Source: Salvator merianae (lineage: Eukaryota > Chordata > Lepidosauria > Squamata > Teiidae). From it: a stretch of 64,000 bases of DNA. How positions within the stretch are numbered: the first letter of the stretch is position 1; each line of letters begins with the position of its first letter. Made by a program: the position numbers and the translations under genes. A model generated the notes under the pieces. That model was not told the origin of the DNA, did no database searches, and saw only the letters and a list, made by a program, of their open reading frames with translations. The stretch spans positions 55,825,164 to 55,889,163 of the forward strand of contig QVOM02000126.1 of NCBI GenBank assembly GCA_003586115.2. Direction: 5' to 3'. Positions 47,210 to 58,510 of the stretch are shown piece by piece.

Positions 47210-47300
47210 GGCAGCTTCCAGATGGCAAAAGGCATTACGGAATCTAAAGAAGATCTGTGATTGTCTCTTGTTGGCACCCAGCAAAGATTAAGACCAACAC
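47210..47300 (+). mobile_element. Left end of a Harbinger-like element
   Basis: GGCAGCTTCCAGATGGCAAAAGG and the following 'ttgtctcttgttggca' wording match the start of 43521-43955. The rest of the element is missing or too diverged. Confidence 0.5.
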
Positions 47301-49180
47301 GGCCTTACCTGAATTTCTTCTGGCAGCTTCTGAAATAATCTTGATTATAAGATTAACTGGAAAGCCAGCCAAACATGTGTCTACTTCATTATTTTTTTCG
47401 ACACTGCCATCTTCTGATTATGCAAACTGCGTTTATTTGGCTTGGGATATGAACGGTAAGTGCAGAAATAGGACCAGATTCATATGTGGAGCATGTTCTT
47501 GAAATGACTCTCCAGGCATTTGGATCCTGCTCTGTGCCCAAGAGAACTCTAAAGGAGTCCTTCTCCCATGCATAACAGAGTGAAAAGGATCCTACTAGAG
47601 AATCCCTTATTTTCCCTTCTCCATTAATACAAAGTAATTTATTCATTTATCATCCCACCTGATTTCTAAGAGTCATATGTTGAATGGCATGCAATTTACA
47701 AATTAAAGGTGGATGAGATCCTGTATATTTTCCTAGTTACTAATACACAGAACTTATTCATATTAAAACCATAAATAATGAGAGACTATTATATAGCAGC
47801 AGAGGCTTACAGATCTGAAAAGGTGGGAAATACTTCCCAATACTAGAAATTCAGAATCCAGTGGAGTTGACGGGGATAAATAAATAACACCTAACTTCAG
47901 AGAATCTGAAAGCCACTACTTCCTGAAACAGGCACTCTATGAATGCCCATTTTGACTCTACTCTATGCCAGAAAGCTGTCTCCAAGGCACAGAGTAAAAA
48001 AGATTTTTCTAGATTGTCCCTTCCAGAAACTTACGGTACTAGGAAGCATGCCTGCAATCCCAAACTCATTCACCCCATTCAGTTTGTGAGAAGTTAGCGA
48101 GAAGAAAGGGTGAGGGGGTAGGCACCCATTAGAAACCTCCCTCTGATTTCCTCAAACTGCATTTTGGTCCAGTGCTTCACCCCTCTGTCCCCCTGAGGAA
48201 TTGGTCAATGAACTGCCAATGAACTATAGATTACTGGCATACAAGATTTAGTTAACAGCAAAACTGGAACAATTAATGAGCTAAAACTAACCCAAGAAGT
48301 AACTATACAAAACCCTTTCATAATGTGCTGGGCTTAATATGTCTATTATAGCAATAATATTTACTCCCAGATTCCAAATTGGTATAAAAATATTTTGAGA
48401 AATCTAGTCCTGGACCTTCTACTTAAGAAGAAAGATGTTATAATGAAATATTATTGGTTTAGGATCAGACACGCAACACACCCAATTTTCCAAGAACCCA
48501 TGCAGTTTGAACTGCCTACAACTACCACCTCTGCTCCCCACTACATTGTTTTCCAAGTGGAAGTGTCAGCATGGAGCAATGAAGCGATAAATGTCTGAAA
48601 GAGATGCTGTAGTAGCATCCTGTTTTATCCTACTCCATGCCTAGGGCTGGGAGTATGTTGTAGAATTCTCTGGATTGCCTCAGCTATGTCAGAATCACCC
48701 TTAGGGGGCTAGTCAGGGAAAATTTATTTTCCTACTGTCCTTACCATGACTGCTGTTTGGGCCACAAATACCTACCACCAGAATACGTGATGTATGATCT
48801 TATTTGCAAGGGCTTATATTATACAAAGGAAAATAACCTATATTTATTTCTCTAATTCATCTAGCTCTGTATTATCTACACTGTCCAACACAGACTTGTT
48901 AGAAGTTCAGGAAAGGTCTTTTCTTCCCAAGCTTGTAGATACCAGGCACTGAATACTTCATGTAAATGATATGCTCTGTCACTGAAGTGCGGGCTCCTTA
49001 TAGGTACAGAAAACCAAACAATCTAACTGTCGCTTCTTTTTTTAGAAGCCCTGCCAGAACAGATCAAAAACCCATCTAGTTTTGCATTCTGATTCACACA
49101 GCAGCCCACCAGATGCTTCTTAAGAAGACCACGAGTATGCCTTGAAAACAACAGCAGTCTCCTACTGTTGTTTATCTGAG
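47301..49180. other. Non-coding stretch
   Basis: No gene recognised. The segment at 47636-47700 resembles a minus-strand LINE 3' tail ('tttattcatttatcatcccacct'), but it is too diverged to place. Confidence 0.45.
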
Positions 49181-49524
49181 CAGAGGTGTGCAAAAATCTC
49201 ATGTTCAAAAATTTGATTGAACAGTTTGTGTTCGTGGATGTTCACAACAAACCAAATATTGTGATGATTCGCATATCCAGAAACTCAATCAAATCAATCC
49301 AGTCTCCTGCTCACAAACACGAATGATTCAATCAATCAATTTGTTTCACTGTGCTTTGCCCTTGAAAAGGGATTTTTTGATAGAAACAGATATATTTTCT
49401 TTTTGAACTAGTTCAGAATCAAATGCGAACAACCGTTCGATTAAACTATTTGCAGGTGAACCAAATGAATGGGTGTTTAGTTCGATGATGAATCAAATGT
49501 GATTTTCATTTGTGCACATCCCTA
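49181..49524. mobile_element. hAT-like non-autonomous element
   Basis: Left end CAGAGGTGTGCAAAAATC; right end, reverse complemented, TAGGGATGTGCACAAATG. The ends resemble those of 28984-29274. The interior is AT-rich with repeated TTCGAT/AATCAAAT words and contains no enzyme. The 8-bp flanks (TATCTGAG and ATTGGCAC) do not match, so the target duplication has decayed or the ends are slightly off. Confidence 0.5.
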
Positions 49525-50039
49525 ATTGGCACAACAGCTTTGATTCTGAAATCATGATTACTATCCACTGGCAGCTTTATGCTCCCTGTATTCATCTAAT
49601 GCCCACTCAGAGATATATAAAGTGGTGGCACCCATGTCGTCTCAGAGCAAATCCCATAAATGGCCTATGTTTTCCTTCTAATGTTCTTAAAGCTAATCCT
49701 TAGATATAGGAGCTATATTAATGCAGGATGCTTCATGAAAAAAATTGGTAATAAAATCAAGCTGACTGAAAAGAGGTGCTAGTTTATTTTGACACATGTT
49801 CACCAATAATTGACAAGTAGCCTTAACGTGTCTTGGGATGTTCCTATGTATGTATCCAGGAATGTATCAGCACAGGTTCGCTGAAAAGATGGCCTTACAC
49901 AGCTACATTAATTCCATTCAGGGTGAAAGAAGGCTGTTTGAGGGAGAGAGAAGAAAGGAAGTGAGGAGACCACAGAAGCAAAAGCAGCCACCGGGCAGCT
50001 GGGAAGGGGAAAGCAGTTAAATTTGCCACTTCTGTCAAA
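49525..50039. other. Non-coding gap
   Basis: No gene or repeat recognised. A purine-rich patch lies at 49921-49975. Confidence 0.5.
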
Positions 50040-50276
50040 GGATGCATTCATACACAGTAAAAAAATAAAAGCACCCCTGAGGCAGCTCAGAGATGGCCTA
50101 GAGATGGTTAGCAGGTGAGATGTTCACATGCCAGTCTGCCCTCTTCCCTTCCCATGACAGTCCAGGCTAGAAAATATGGATTAGAGGTGGGATGAGAATG
50201 TGAGAACATGAGGGGCCTATGCCACCCTTTCTAAGACACTTGGGCCACTTTTCTTTAACTACATGTGAACACAGCC
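50040..50276 (+). mobile_element. MITE, GCATTCACACACAGTAAAA family, best copy
   Basis: Left end GGATGCATTCATACACAGTA; right end, reverse complemented, GGCTGTGTTCACATGTAGTT. AAA flanks both ends (50037-50039 and 50277-50279), compatible with a 3-bp duplication. At 237 bp it defines the family seen at 9841, 27990, 31155 and 44908. No coding capacity. Confidence 0.65.
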
Positions 50277-51179
50277 AAAGTCAAGGCCATCCAACTGGTA
50301 GGATTCCTCCACCCACAGGGCAGGCTCAATGAGTTCCTTGTGAGCACACTCTACTTCAAAGTGTTTTACGCTGGCTTCAGACAAACTGATTGTGGGCGGA
50401 AGGACAAGTTTCCTACAACTGCCAAGTGCTTCAGACAATAGGGCTTTCTTGATATAGAAAGCAATAGTGTCCCAGGAAATTGATTGTCCAATACGTAACC
50501 AATCTGATCTGTACTGCATACAGGCCAAGGCAAAAGACTGTAGCAAAATAGCATTTGTGACCTTCTACCTCTGCTTGAACGTATATCAGATCTGCTAGTG
50601 ACAACCTAGGAACAAACTGATGTTGCACCTTCAGTTAAAATGGCTATTTATAATTCTGACCCTTGAATTCTATGATTTAGGTTTGAGATTAACTAAGGCA
50701 GGGTCTACACAGGGGCTAAATCAGCTGCCCGCTGGCCAAAGTGTGTGATCTAGCTCGGAGGTCGGTGATATGCTCTCAGAGTGCTCCCCACCTCCTGCCC
50801 TCACTCACTCTGAACCCAGGTAATGAAAGTTCCCTGGCGTCTCAGTTTCTGCCTGATGTGATAAAGCCCCAGACAGGAGATGACCCTGAAGGACCATCAT
50901 TTTCTGCCCGACACTTTATTGCATGCAGGTAAATGCTTATGGTGGCAGGTAAGCTTTTCCTGCTCTGCTAAAAAGTTGCTCTAAGAAGTTTCCACCCTCG
51001 GAAATGAGTTCGGGACTCAACGGGAGCATCAGTATTGGGCTATTGACGGGCATCTTATTTGTGCCATGCCTATGCAGCCCATGGCATCAGAAAACAGGCA
51101 GCCTGAAACTTTGTGTATTTATCCACCCCCCTTACATTTCCTTTCAGCATCCTCTCTAATGGGTTGCCTCATTATTAAG

Positions 51180-51181
<2 letters not shown>
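50277..51181. other. Non-coding gap, CpG-containing single-copy part
   Basis: No gene recognised. Around 50700-51070 the sequence has several CpG and no repeat match. It contains 'gtctcag' followed 80 bp later by TGCAG|GTAAAT, an acceptor/donor-like pair, but the enclosed frame shows no domain. Confidence 0.4.
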
Positions 51182-51243
<62 letters not shown>

Positions 51244-51294
51244 TCCCTCTCTCTCTCTCTCTCTCCCTCTCCCCCCCCCCTCTCTCTCTCCCCC
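51182..51294. repeat. (TC)n microsatellite with C run
   Basis: About 57 bases of perfect TC repeat, then interrupted CCCTCT units, ten or so C at 51271-51280, more TC, and a short C run. It is pure pyrimidine for over 110 bases. The Ser-Leu frame through it is an artefact. Confidence 0.97.
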
Positions 51295-52812
51295 TTGAAC
51301 ACAGATGTGGCTATGCTGATTCTGCCAACTGTCTGCTTGCATATGCTGAATTAGATAGCACAGTTTATAGCCGGCTCAACAGATTGAGGCAAATGTGTGC
51401 TGTATAACAGATGAACAAAGTTGATTTTATTTATCAGGGCTCTTGTACAAAGGTGAAACCTGAATCAAACTAAGGAAAACCATAGGCTGGCAATTTGGTG
51501 AGGACATGTTGAGGATGACATCTTGTGGACAATGCCAAAAGTTTGTACCTTAAGCAATACCTAAATTTGAATACCCTTAGATCTGGATACAGCCCTATGT
51601 ATGTACCCACAGCCTTATAGCGCTGGACAAATTTAGGATTCCAGATGTCTGCTCCCCTCTGGCCAATCCCCAGATATTGGTGTTATTCCCAGTAGTGGCA
51701 ATTGCAGGGGTGAAGGATGAGCAGCATTTAGAGGGAGGGATTGGAGCCACCCACATTGACTTACAATTTATGCCTTCGCACTCCATAATACAGTGAAAAT
51801 TACTTCCAGGCTGGCAAAAACTCCGTATGTATACTGTTGCCTAATGAACATACTTTTGGTCTCAGTTTCACATGCGCACGCCCACACTCATACACACATG
51901 CACGCACACGCTGCTGAAATATTCCGTGTCTTCAAAACACATGGAGGGTTTGACCCAATTATTCCCAGCTTGCTGTTTATGTTTACATTAAAAAAACAAG
52001 TAGCTTAAAACACACAATCTCAGTTCAAACTGAGACGACTTTGGTATTTTGTTTTCTTTTATCATAGTTAAATGTAACCCTTTCCCAATAAAAACAAAGA
52101 CTGCACATGCAAAGCTGCCCACCTCAGTGTGGGAGGTGTGTGAACTGCCACAGGAGGGACTGAGATTTGGCCCTGTGGCCAGGAACAGAGCTCTGCTGCG
52201 AGCAAAAGTCCACTCACAGCAAATGAAAATTCCAACTGGAATCATACACAGGGACTGGAAATGTGTCCAGAAATGCATCACGGTTTCCGGGGTCCATACA
52301 TTAATCTGGCTGTGATTTCAGCCTTGGAATCATTGCCTCACCTTACCTTGCCTTGCACACACACACACCCCACCCCCACATAAAGGAGAGGTCACCACCA
52401 GCAAGAGCAATCCTGGAGTAGTTTCTCTCATCTTCCTGTTTGGTCATTCTTACAGTGAGCTGCGGAGGCTCAAGTACTGCAAAGGGACAGAAGCATTTGA
52501 GCACCCCACTCCTGAACAGCTGAGGGCAACCTGAAATGACTGTGTGGATACAGCCAAAAGGAAAATCCATAATCTGTAGCAGTTCTCAGTTTCCAACTGC
52601 TACTTGTAAAGTTTCTCATGTAAACTGAGGCTGTTTCTGCACCACTGTTACCACCACTGCTATCCAGGATCAGGGCAGGATATTCCAATCTGGAAATAGG
52701 GAACAGTTCCCATGCTGGGCTGAGTTGCTGCTGGGTCAGGATAGGGCCATTCACATTCAAATGGCCCCTCCCAGCCCATGCCTAAGCATCAACTATTAAA
52801 AAAACCCTAAAA
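51295..52812. other. Non-coding stretch
   Basis: No gene recognised. Short CA-rich runs lie near 51871-51911 and 52359-52378. Confidence 0.5.
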
Positions 52813-52918
52813 AGACGACGACGACGAAGAAGGAGGAGGAGGAGGAGGAGGAGGGGAAGAAGAAGAAGAAGAAGAAGAAGAAGAAGAAGAAGAAGAAGAA
52901 GAAGAAGAAGAAGAAGAA
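52813..52918. repeat. (GAC)n(GGA)n(GAA)n trinucleotide array
   Basis: Four GAC units, then GAAGAA, seven or so GGA units, a GGGGAA break, and about nineteen GAA units to 52918. The purine strand is uninterrupted over the last 90 bases. It abuts a LINE 3' end on the minus strand (52919-53045) and probably grew from that element's tail. Confidence 0.95.
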
Positions 52919-53045
52919 CTTGGTTTTTATACCCCGCTTTTATTGGCCGAAGCTGACTCAAAGCGGCTTACAAGGTTATTCTTTGCCCGAAGGCTTTCAT
53001 CTATCTATCTTCCGCATCACACAATGTGATGCTCCCTATTTATCT
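52919..53045 (-). mobile_element. LINE 3'-end fragment next to its expanded tail
   Basis: On the minus strand the sequence reads CTTGTAAGCCGCTTTGAGTC, then AAAAGCGGGGTATAAAAACC, followed directly by the TTC array. This is a wording I associate with LINE 3' ends common in squamates. Only about 120 bp are present. The clade (L2- or CR1-like) is uncertain. Confidence 0.55.
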
Positions 53046-53137
53046 ACTTGCAATTACTTGCTTTCGAACAGCTAGGTTGGCTGGAGCTAGAGGCCAGTAG
53101 AGGGCGCTCATCCCCTCTACCACTCCTTGGTAACTTT

Positions 53138-53704
53138 GGACCTGTTCGCACTACAGTGGTGGAACGTTCTTGTCCATTCGCTGGAACGGAGCTTTCGCAC
53201 TGCCGCGGGCACACGCCTCACCCAGTCCGAACCACTTCGTACCCGATTCGTACCTGATCCTGGGTAAGGCCAGACAAGTAAAAGCTTGTCTTCATTCCGA
53301 CCTGCGCGATGGAACGAAGATCGGGGTAGGCGCTTTCGCACTCCCGTCCGTGTTTGAAATGGCAGCCAGGCGTGGCTGGCGTGGCTGCACATGCGTGGTC
53401 CGAAGCTTCATACCCCGGTCCGATGCTTCATACCCCGGTCCGATGCTTTGTGCCCGGGATAGCCCTTTGGGCATGGCAGCCTAGCTGCCGTTACGAAGCC
53501 GGCTTCGAGCCCACTGGTTACAAAGCGGAGCTCGATGGTACGGAGTGCGGTACCTAACTAGCGGATGCCATCCGCACCGTTCCCTCTGCTGATCAGCTTG
53601 GGGTCCGTTCCTCTGGCTGAGAGTGCGAATGGCAGCCAGCGTTCTCCAACCGGTCCGAAGCCAACTACTGGGAACGGTCTACCGAGCTCAGTGCAAACAG
53701 GCCC
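53138..53704. mobile_element. CpG-rich young DNA transposon, GGGCCTGTTTGCACT ends
   Basis: Left end GGACCTGTTCGCACTAC; right end, reverse complemented, GGGCCTGTTTGCACTGAG. TTT lies on both sides (53135-53137 and 53705-53707). I count about 48 CpG in 567 bp, against a few per kilobase in surrounding DNA, which suggests little time for methylation-driven decay. A 20-bp unit is tandemly duplicated at 53406-53425 and 53426-53445. There is no transposase; frames up to 104 residues on both strands are translations of GC-rich DNA. It is the same end family as 8619 and 15302. Confidence 0.7.
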
Positions 53705-54030
53705 TTTGTTTAGGAATCTCTGGACTTTATGACAAAGCAAAAAGTGAAATAAATTTATGTATTTATTTTAATCAGCAATGTTATTAAATGCTGTAAGCCA
53801 TTTAGATTGGGATTTTTTTTCTTTTGCTTGATAATAACCAATGCAGATAAAATGTAAAACATGAGTTTAGCATATCAAAATAATTGCCAGAATGGAGAGA
53901 AGTTCTGAAGTATTGATGTGGATTTAATTTCACATAAACATTCAGGCAAAGTGTACATCATTTAGCAGAAACAGCTATCAAGATGTAACAGGTCAAGATT
54001 TTTAGCATCACACTAGATAAAGTAATGTAA
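53705..54030. other. Short non-coding gap
   Basis: AT-rich. The segment 53790-53815 ('gtaagccatttagattggga') resembles a plus-strand LINE tail followed by a T run, too short to place. Confidence 0.4.
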
Positions 54031-54472
54031 GTTGCCTCCAGATGTGGTTTAAAAAATGTGATTTTCCCATGGTTATACTGAGATTGTCACACATATCTGT
54101 GATAAATCCCAATATATTCCAGGGATAGTGCACCAAAAAAGCACACAATAAAAGCATGACAGGAAATCCAGTTCTGAAGCTGGGTTTTCTGTCATGCCAG
54201 ATTGCTTACATCTGTCATTTCTTTGCAGAATCACTGCTCTTGCAAAAGTACCTGGAATTGGAAGCACATGAAAATATACAAAGGGAAGGGAATGGGTACT
54301 TCCTACATATGGGTATTTTTGAAAAAGCAGCGATTCCATGAAGAAACAACAAACAAAGTAAGAGCCTGGGTTTGCCCCAGGAATCTTTCCTGCTGTTTCG
54401 CAGTTGCAACAAGAGGCAATTGCAGGATTTAACCAAGATCCTACTATTTACTCTCACCATCCAGATGCACCC
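54031..54472 (-). mobile_element. Harbinger-like non-autonomous element, reversed
   Basis: Ends GTTGCCTCCAGATG (left) and GGGTGCATCTGGATGG (right, reverse complemented). In reverse complement the interior follows 21602-22065: 'atcctgcaattgcctcttg', 'aaaaatacccata', 'atccctggaatat', 'gggaaaatcacattttttaaa'. Flanking triplets are nearly but not fully matched. No enzyme. Confidence 0.65.
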
Positions 54473-56580
54473 TTACTCAGAACAGAGGCAGGCAAACTGT
54501 GGCTTGAAACTCAAACCCAAACCAGCCCTCTGCATTACTTAATTTTATTAATTGAATAGCCTGACCAACCATATTTCGTTCTTGAATTGACTAAACCTAT
54601 GCCCCATGGCCTCTGTCCAATTACATTATCAGGCCCAGAGCTCCAATCAAGTTGTAAGGGAGGAGTGAGAAGGATGCTTCTTTCTTGCTGACAACTTTGG
54701 AGGCATATGAACAGAAAACAGAAAAATAAATAATGCTCCTCACCTAGCTTAAGCCAGTATGATGCAGTGTCTTTGTTCTAGATTAAGATATCAGTGTTCA
54801 TATTTTATCTCTAACAGGATACACATGTTCCTGTGCTCTTGGAGCACTAAATGCAGCACTACAACTGCAGCAGAGTGATAGGAACAGCTTTCATAGCACT
54901 TCCTCTCTCCCTCCACCACCATCCTGTGCAGACTTAGCGTCTTAGTACTGGTTGACTGCATAAACACAGTAAGATGGCCAACTTCTGTCACCATTTCCAG
55001 AGTTTGTGTACACCACCTAGGTCGAAACATCGAAACCAGGAAACAAAGCTTCCCTGGCTTTGATGTTTTCTTTGCTGGGACCGAGCAAGCATGCAGGTCT
55101 ATAGTGCTTGATAGTGCAGCGATTGAGGATTGCTGAAGGAGAGCTCATCAGACTCAGCACTCTCACCACGATCATGCAGAAGGTGCCATAGTCCCTCCCT
55201 TTTGAACTACCATTTGCATACTTTTGAGTCCAGCCAATTTGAAAAATGTAGATTAGGTAAAGCGCTCAGCAAGGGAGACCATATTTCTTGAAAAGAGTCT
55301 GATATTTCCAGATTCTGCATTTTTCTTAATTTCCAAGTTAGTAGTTTGTTAACAGCAAAGTCCCATATTTATGGGAACTCAGTAGGTTCCTCTGTGTGCT
55401 TTTAGACAGCATTGACTACTGTATATTGAAATACGAAGAACTACTACTGAAAGAAGAGACAGAAATGGTGTCTAGAGCAAAAAGAAGAAAAGAAATGGTT
55501 AGAGTCCAGGTTATTCTCATTGATCAAAGCTTAGCAGTCTCGATCCTGGGTCATCATAACAAGCCTTGCTTTTGAGAGATTGTTGCTCAATACTTTCTAA
55601 AAATTCCCACTTCCTCTAAAAGAAAAAAAAGCCAGGTATTTCAGAATGAATAGTGGTAACTTCTGAAAAATCTGCTCTTGTTTTAAAGGATTTTCCAGTG
55701 CCAATAGAAAGGAACAAAAGTAAAAGTTGTAGAAGTTTTGGGATGTTTACAGATGCATTAATCAAAAATCACTTTGATCCCCAAACATAATTCAACTGAT
55801 ATCTGATACCAGCCCATAGCATGCAGGTCTAATAAAAAGTTGGCTCATGCATATATCTTTATAAAAATAAAAGGATTGTGCTAAAGAAGTTGATTAATAA
55901 GCACCCTACTCAAGCAGCCTTGAACATCTGTGTATAACACTCATCTATTAAATTATACCAATCTGTATTTTAATAAGTAAAAGATACCTCTGCTACCATC
56001 CATCAAAATAAACTCAGGAAATACTTAATATTATCATCATTTTTCTTGCTTGAACACAACTTATGAAATATGAATCCAATATGAAGAATGCTGTACTTGC
56101 TGTTATGATCAAATATGTTTTTACAGGTGCACCAAATATTCCGTTTTCATTTCAGTTTCAAACTGCTGAAAATAGAAACCTCATTTTATGTTTCATAGGT
56201 AGGCAATATTGCCTTTCTCTCCTCCTTTCCCACATGGCACCTATTATTACTGAGTTATTACCATGTCTTCTTTTTCAAGCAGGCCCTACAAGTTGCTTTC
56301 CAATGAAAAACAGATTTATGAAACAAATAATACTGGAAAACATTTAAGATGTTCTTTAAAATGGTACAGTTGGAGAATTATAATACTAAACAGTATGCTA
56401 ATATTCTGCTAGGTCAAGGTCAGACTTTTAGCACATTCTTATTTTTGTACCAAAGAATGTTTCTGTATACAAAATGGCAATTGGATGGTTCACTTACACT
56501 GAAATTCCTCTCATTGCTCTGCTGCATATTTCTTTCTTACTTTCTTTTCCTTCCTCCCTCCCTTCCTTTAAAAGAAGAGT
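54473..56580. other. Non-coding stretch, no gene recognised
   Basis: About 2.1 kb of AT-rich DNA with no recognised gene or repeat family. The frames at 56063-56347 and 56349-56603 have no domain. Confidence 0.5.
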
Positions 56581-57022
56581 TGGCATCCAAACAAAACCTA
56601 TAACAAGGGTTTTGCCATGTTGGGACTGACAGTGTATGTGTGGCATTCCCAGCATAGCAACACAAAAAAGGAGTGAACTCCTGCAGTATCCTATTGCAGG
56701 AAAAATGAACTCCCACCATGCATTTTCCTGGAATAGCAATATGGCCTTAGCATCTGGAAGCTTGCTCGCATGTGCACAGCCAAATCCAGGATGAAAATGG
56801 CCACCGTGCATGTGTGGGAGCTGGCAATTGCACACTTCTAGGTATTTCAAGCCATCAAAATACCCAGAAATTGCTGCCTCACCATCATGGAAGCAAGCAT
56901 CAGACAGGTAAGTGCCCACACTTCCCCCATGATGTTGTCCCAATGTCTGAAATGGACAAGAAGAGGCAATTGTAACATGCCAACAAGTGCTTGCATTTTC
57001 CTCTCTCCATCTGGAGGCAGCC
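56581..57022 (-). mobile_element. Harbinger-like non-autonomous element, reversed
   Basis: The right end, reverse complemented, is GGCTGCCTCCAGATGG and the left end is GGCATCCAAACAAAACC. In reverse complement it aligns with 21602-22065 and 43521-43955: 'acaattgcctcttcttg', 'cacttacctgtctgatg', 'tctgggtattttgatgg', 'ggtggccattttcatcctgg', 'ccatattgctattccaggaaaa'. It carries the same central hairpin (56835-56868) and a CAG|GTAAGT donor consensus on the plus strand (56905-56913). The 149-residue minus frame is a chance translation. Confidence 0.7.
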
Positions 57023-57847
57023 TAGATGTTGCAAAGACAGAGATATCTGGCATTTTCCATATAACTTCATATACTAATTTAGACAGTAATCCTAATTCCC
57101 TGGTTCTTCCTGGAGGGGATTAGAAACAGCGGATATATATGCCCCCTGGGCCACTGTGAAGGAAAAAGCACAGTGCATCTAACCTCCCTAACAGTAGTAG
57201 CCAATATAGGTCTCTGAAATGGGCCATTGTTAAGGAGAGAAAAGGGAAGAGAAAGCACAGTCTTGGGCATCAGCTACATGAAGACTTCCAGAGCCCGCAT
57301 GGATTTTAAGGGACTGGTTGTGCAAATGTCTCCAGCCTCAGAGCCACCTCAGCCCGCAGATGAAGCACCCTTCCATCAGACCACTTCCAATTACTCTGAG
57401 GGTGCATAGCTGGGGCAAATTATCTTCTCCTCCATGTGGATTCAAAGAGGAGGAAGGAAACCATCTGAGGACCAAAACTGTGCCAGGGGGCAGAAATATG
57501 GCACACTTTTGTCTGCACTTCCAGTCCCCTTGTGTTATTATATCAAGGTTTTCACTGCTGTGGGTGACAGTTCTGCCCACAGCAGAGTTCCCCTTGATAC
57601 CATAAGACCCTTCCTGTGTAGCTGGAGTCCGATTGCCCTGAGATGGAGGCAGATACAGATTCAGCCTTGGAGCTGCCAAATCCTAAGCCAATCTACTCCT
57701 ACAGAGAAGCTTGATTTGCATCCTATCACTATGCAATGGGTGCAGCAAGGAATGCTAAAACACAATTCTTGCCTTCACTTTGACAAGCAAAGCCTCAAGC
57801 TTGGCATAGACTCCTGTCTGGATCCTGAGACTTTTGTACTGGTTTCA
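57023..57847. other. Non-coding gap
   Basis: No gene or repeat recognised. The 174-residue frame at 57434-57958 has no domain and runs into the next transposon. Confidence 0.45.
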
Positions 57848-58321
57848 GGCACTTTCTGCACTCACCTCTATGTAGTCCAAACTGGTGGGTCTGGACCAGC
57901 CAGGTCTGCTGGTTTAGGTCATGGAAAGGTGTGGTCTAGAATAGTGCCATCTGCATGACACATCTTGCACAAGCATAGGGCCCGGCCTCCAAGGGCTCAG
58001 AGGGATAGGAATGAAGGTTCCTAGCCTCAGACCCACCAGGGTTCCCATTTCAGTGGCACGCTTTGTTGTGCCACCAAAATGTGTCCCTCAGTAATCCCAA
58101 ATACAGGAGGTATGACTTCTGCAAACTTCCATGTTCTGGACCAGAGCCCACTGGTTCGCCAGTCCTCAATGTCTCCCTGATCAGAATTACATTCTCTCCA
58201 CATAGACAGGGCATACCAGTGGGACCAGGGTCTCACAGATCCACACCATTGTGTGGACCAATAAAGCCCAGAAGCCAACTACAGCCCCTAATCAGGATTA
58301 AAGATCAGTGCAGAAAGGTCT
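57848..58321. mobile_element. DNA transposon, GGNCCTTTCTGCA-end family
   Basis: Left end GGCACTTTCTGCACTCACC; right end, reverse complemented, AGACCTTTCTGCACTGATC. TCA lies on both sides if the ends are placed at 57848 and 58321. The interior shares 'tctgctggtttaggtcatgg' and 'tttcagtggcac' type words with 3368-3836 and 30507-31013. It supplies the first part of the long open frame that continues into the CR1 copy. Confidence 0.55.
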
Positions 58322-58510
58322 TCAGTCTATTCAATCAGCCCAACAAAGTGATTAAGCGAGGGATACTTCAGGAATTCCATCTTTGTGAATTCACTTATGA
58401 ATATATTTCCCCATACACCTTAGACTCAGGTGGGGAGTGGAGTATTGCTGTTTTAAGATTTCAGACTCCTCTAAATACTGTGAGAGAGTCTCAGCATATA
58501 TATATATATA

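Noticed and set aside
56494..56943. 149-residue minus-strand frame
   Set aside because: It is a translation of the Harbinger-like element. The similar peptides at 21628 and 43499 reflect shared non-coding repeat DNA, not a protein family.
57434..57958. 174-residue plus-strand frame
   Set aside because: It runs from unannotated DNA into a DNA transposon, shows no domain and has no splice context.
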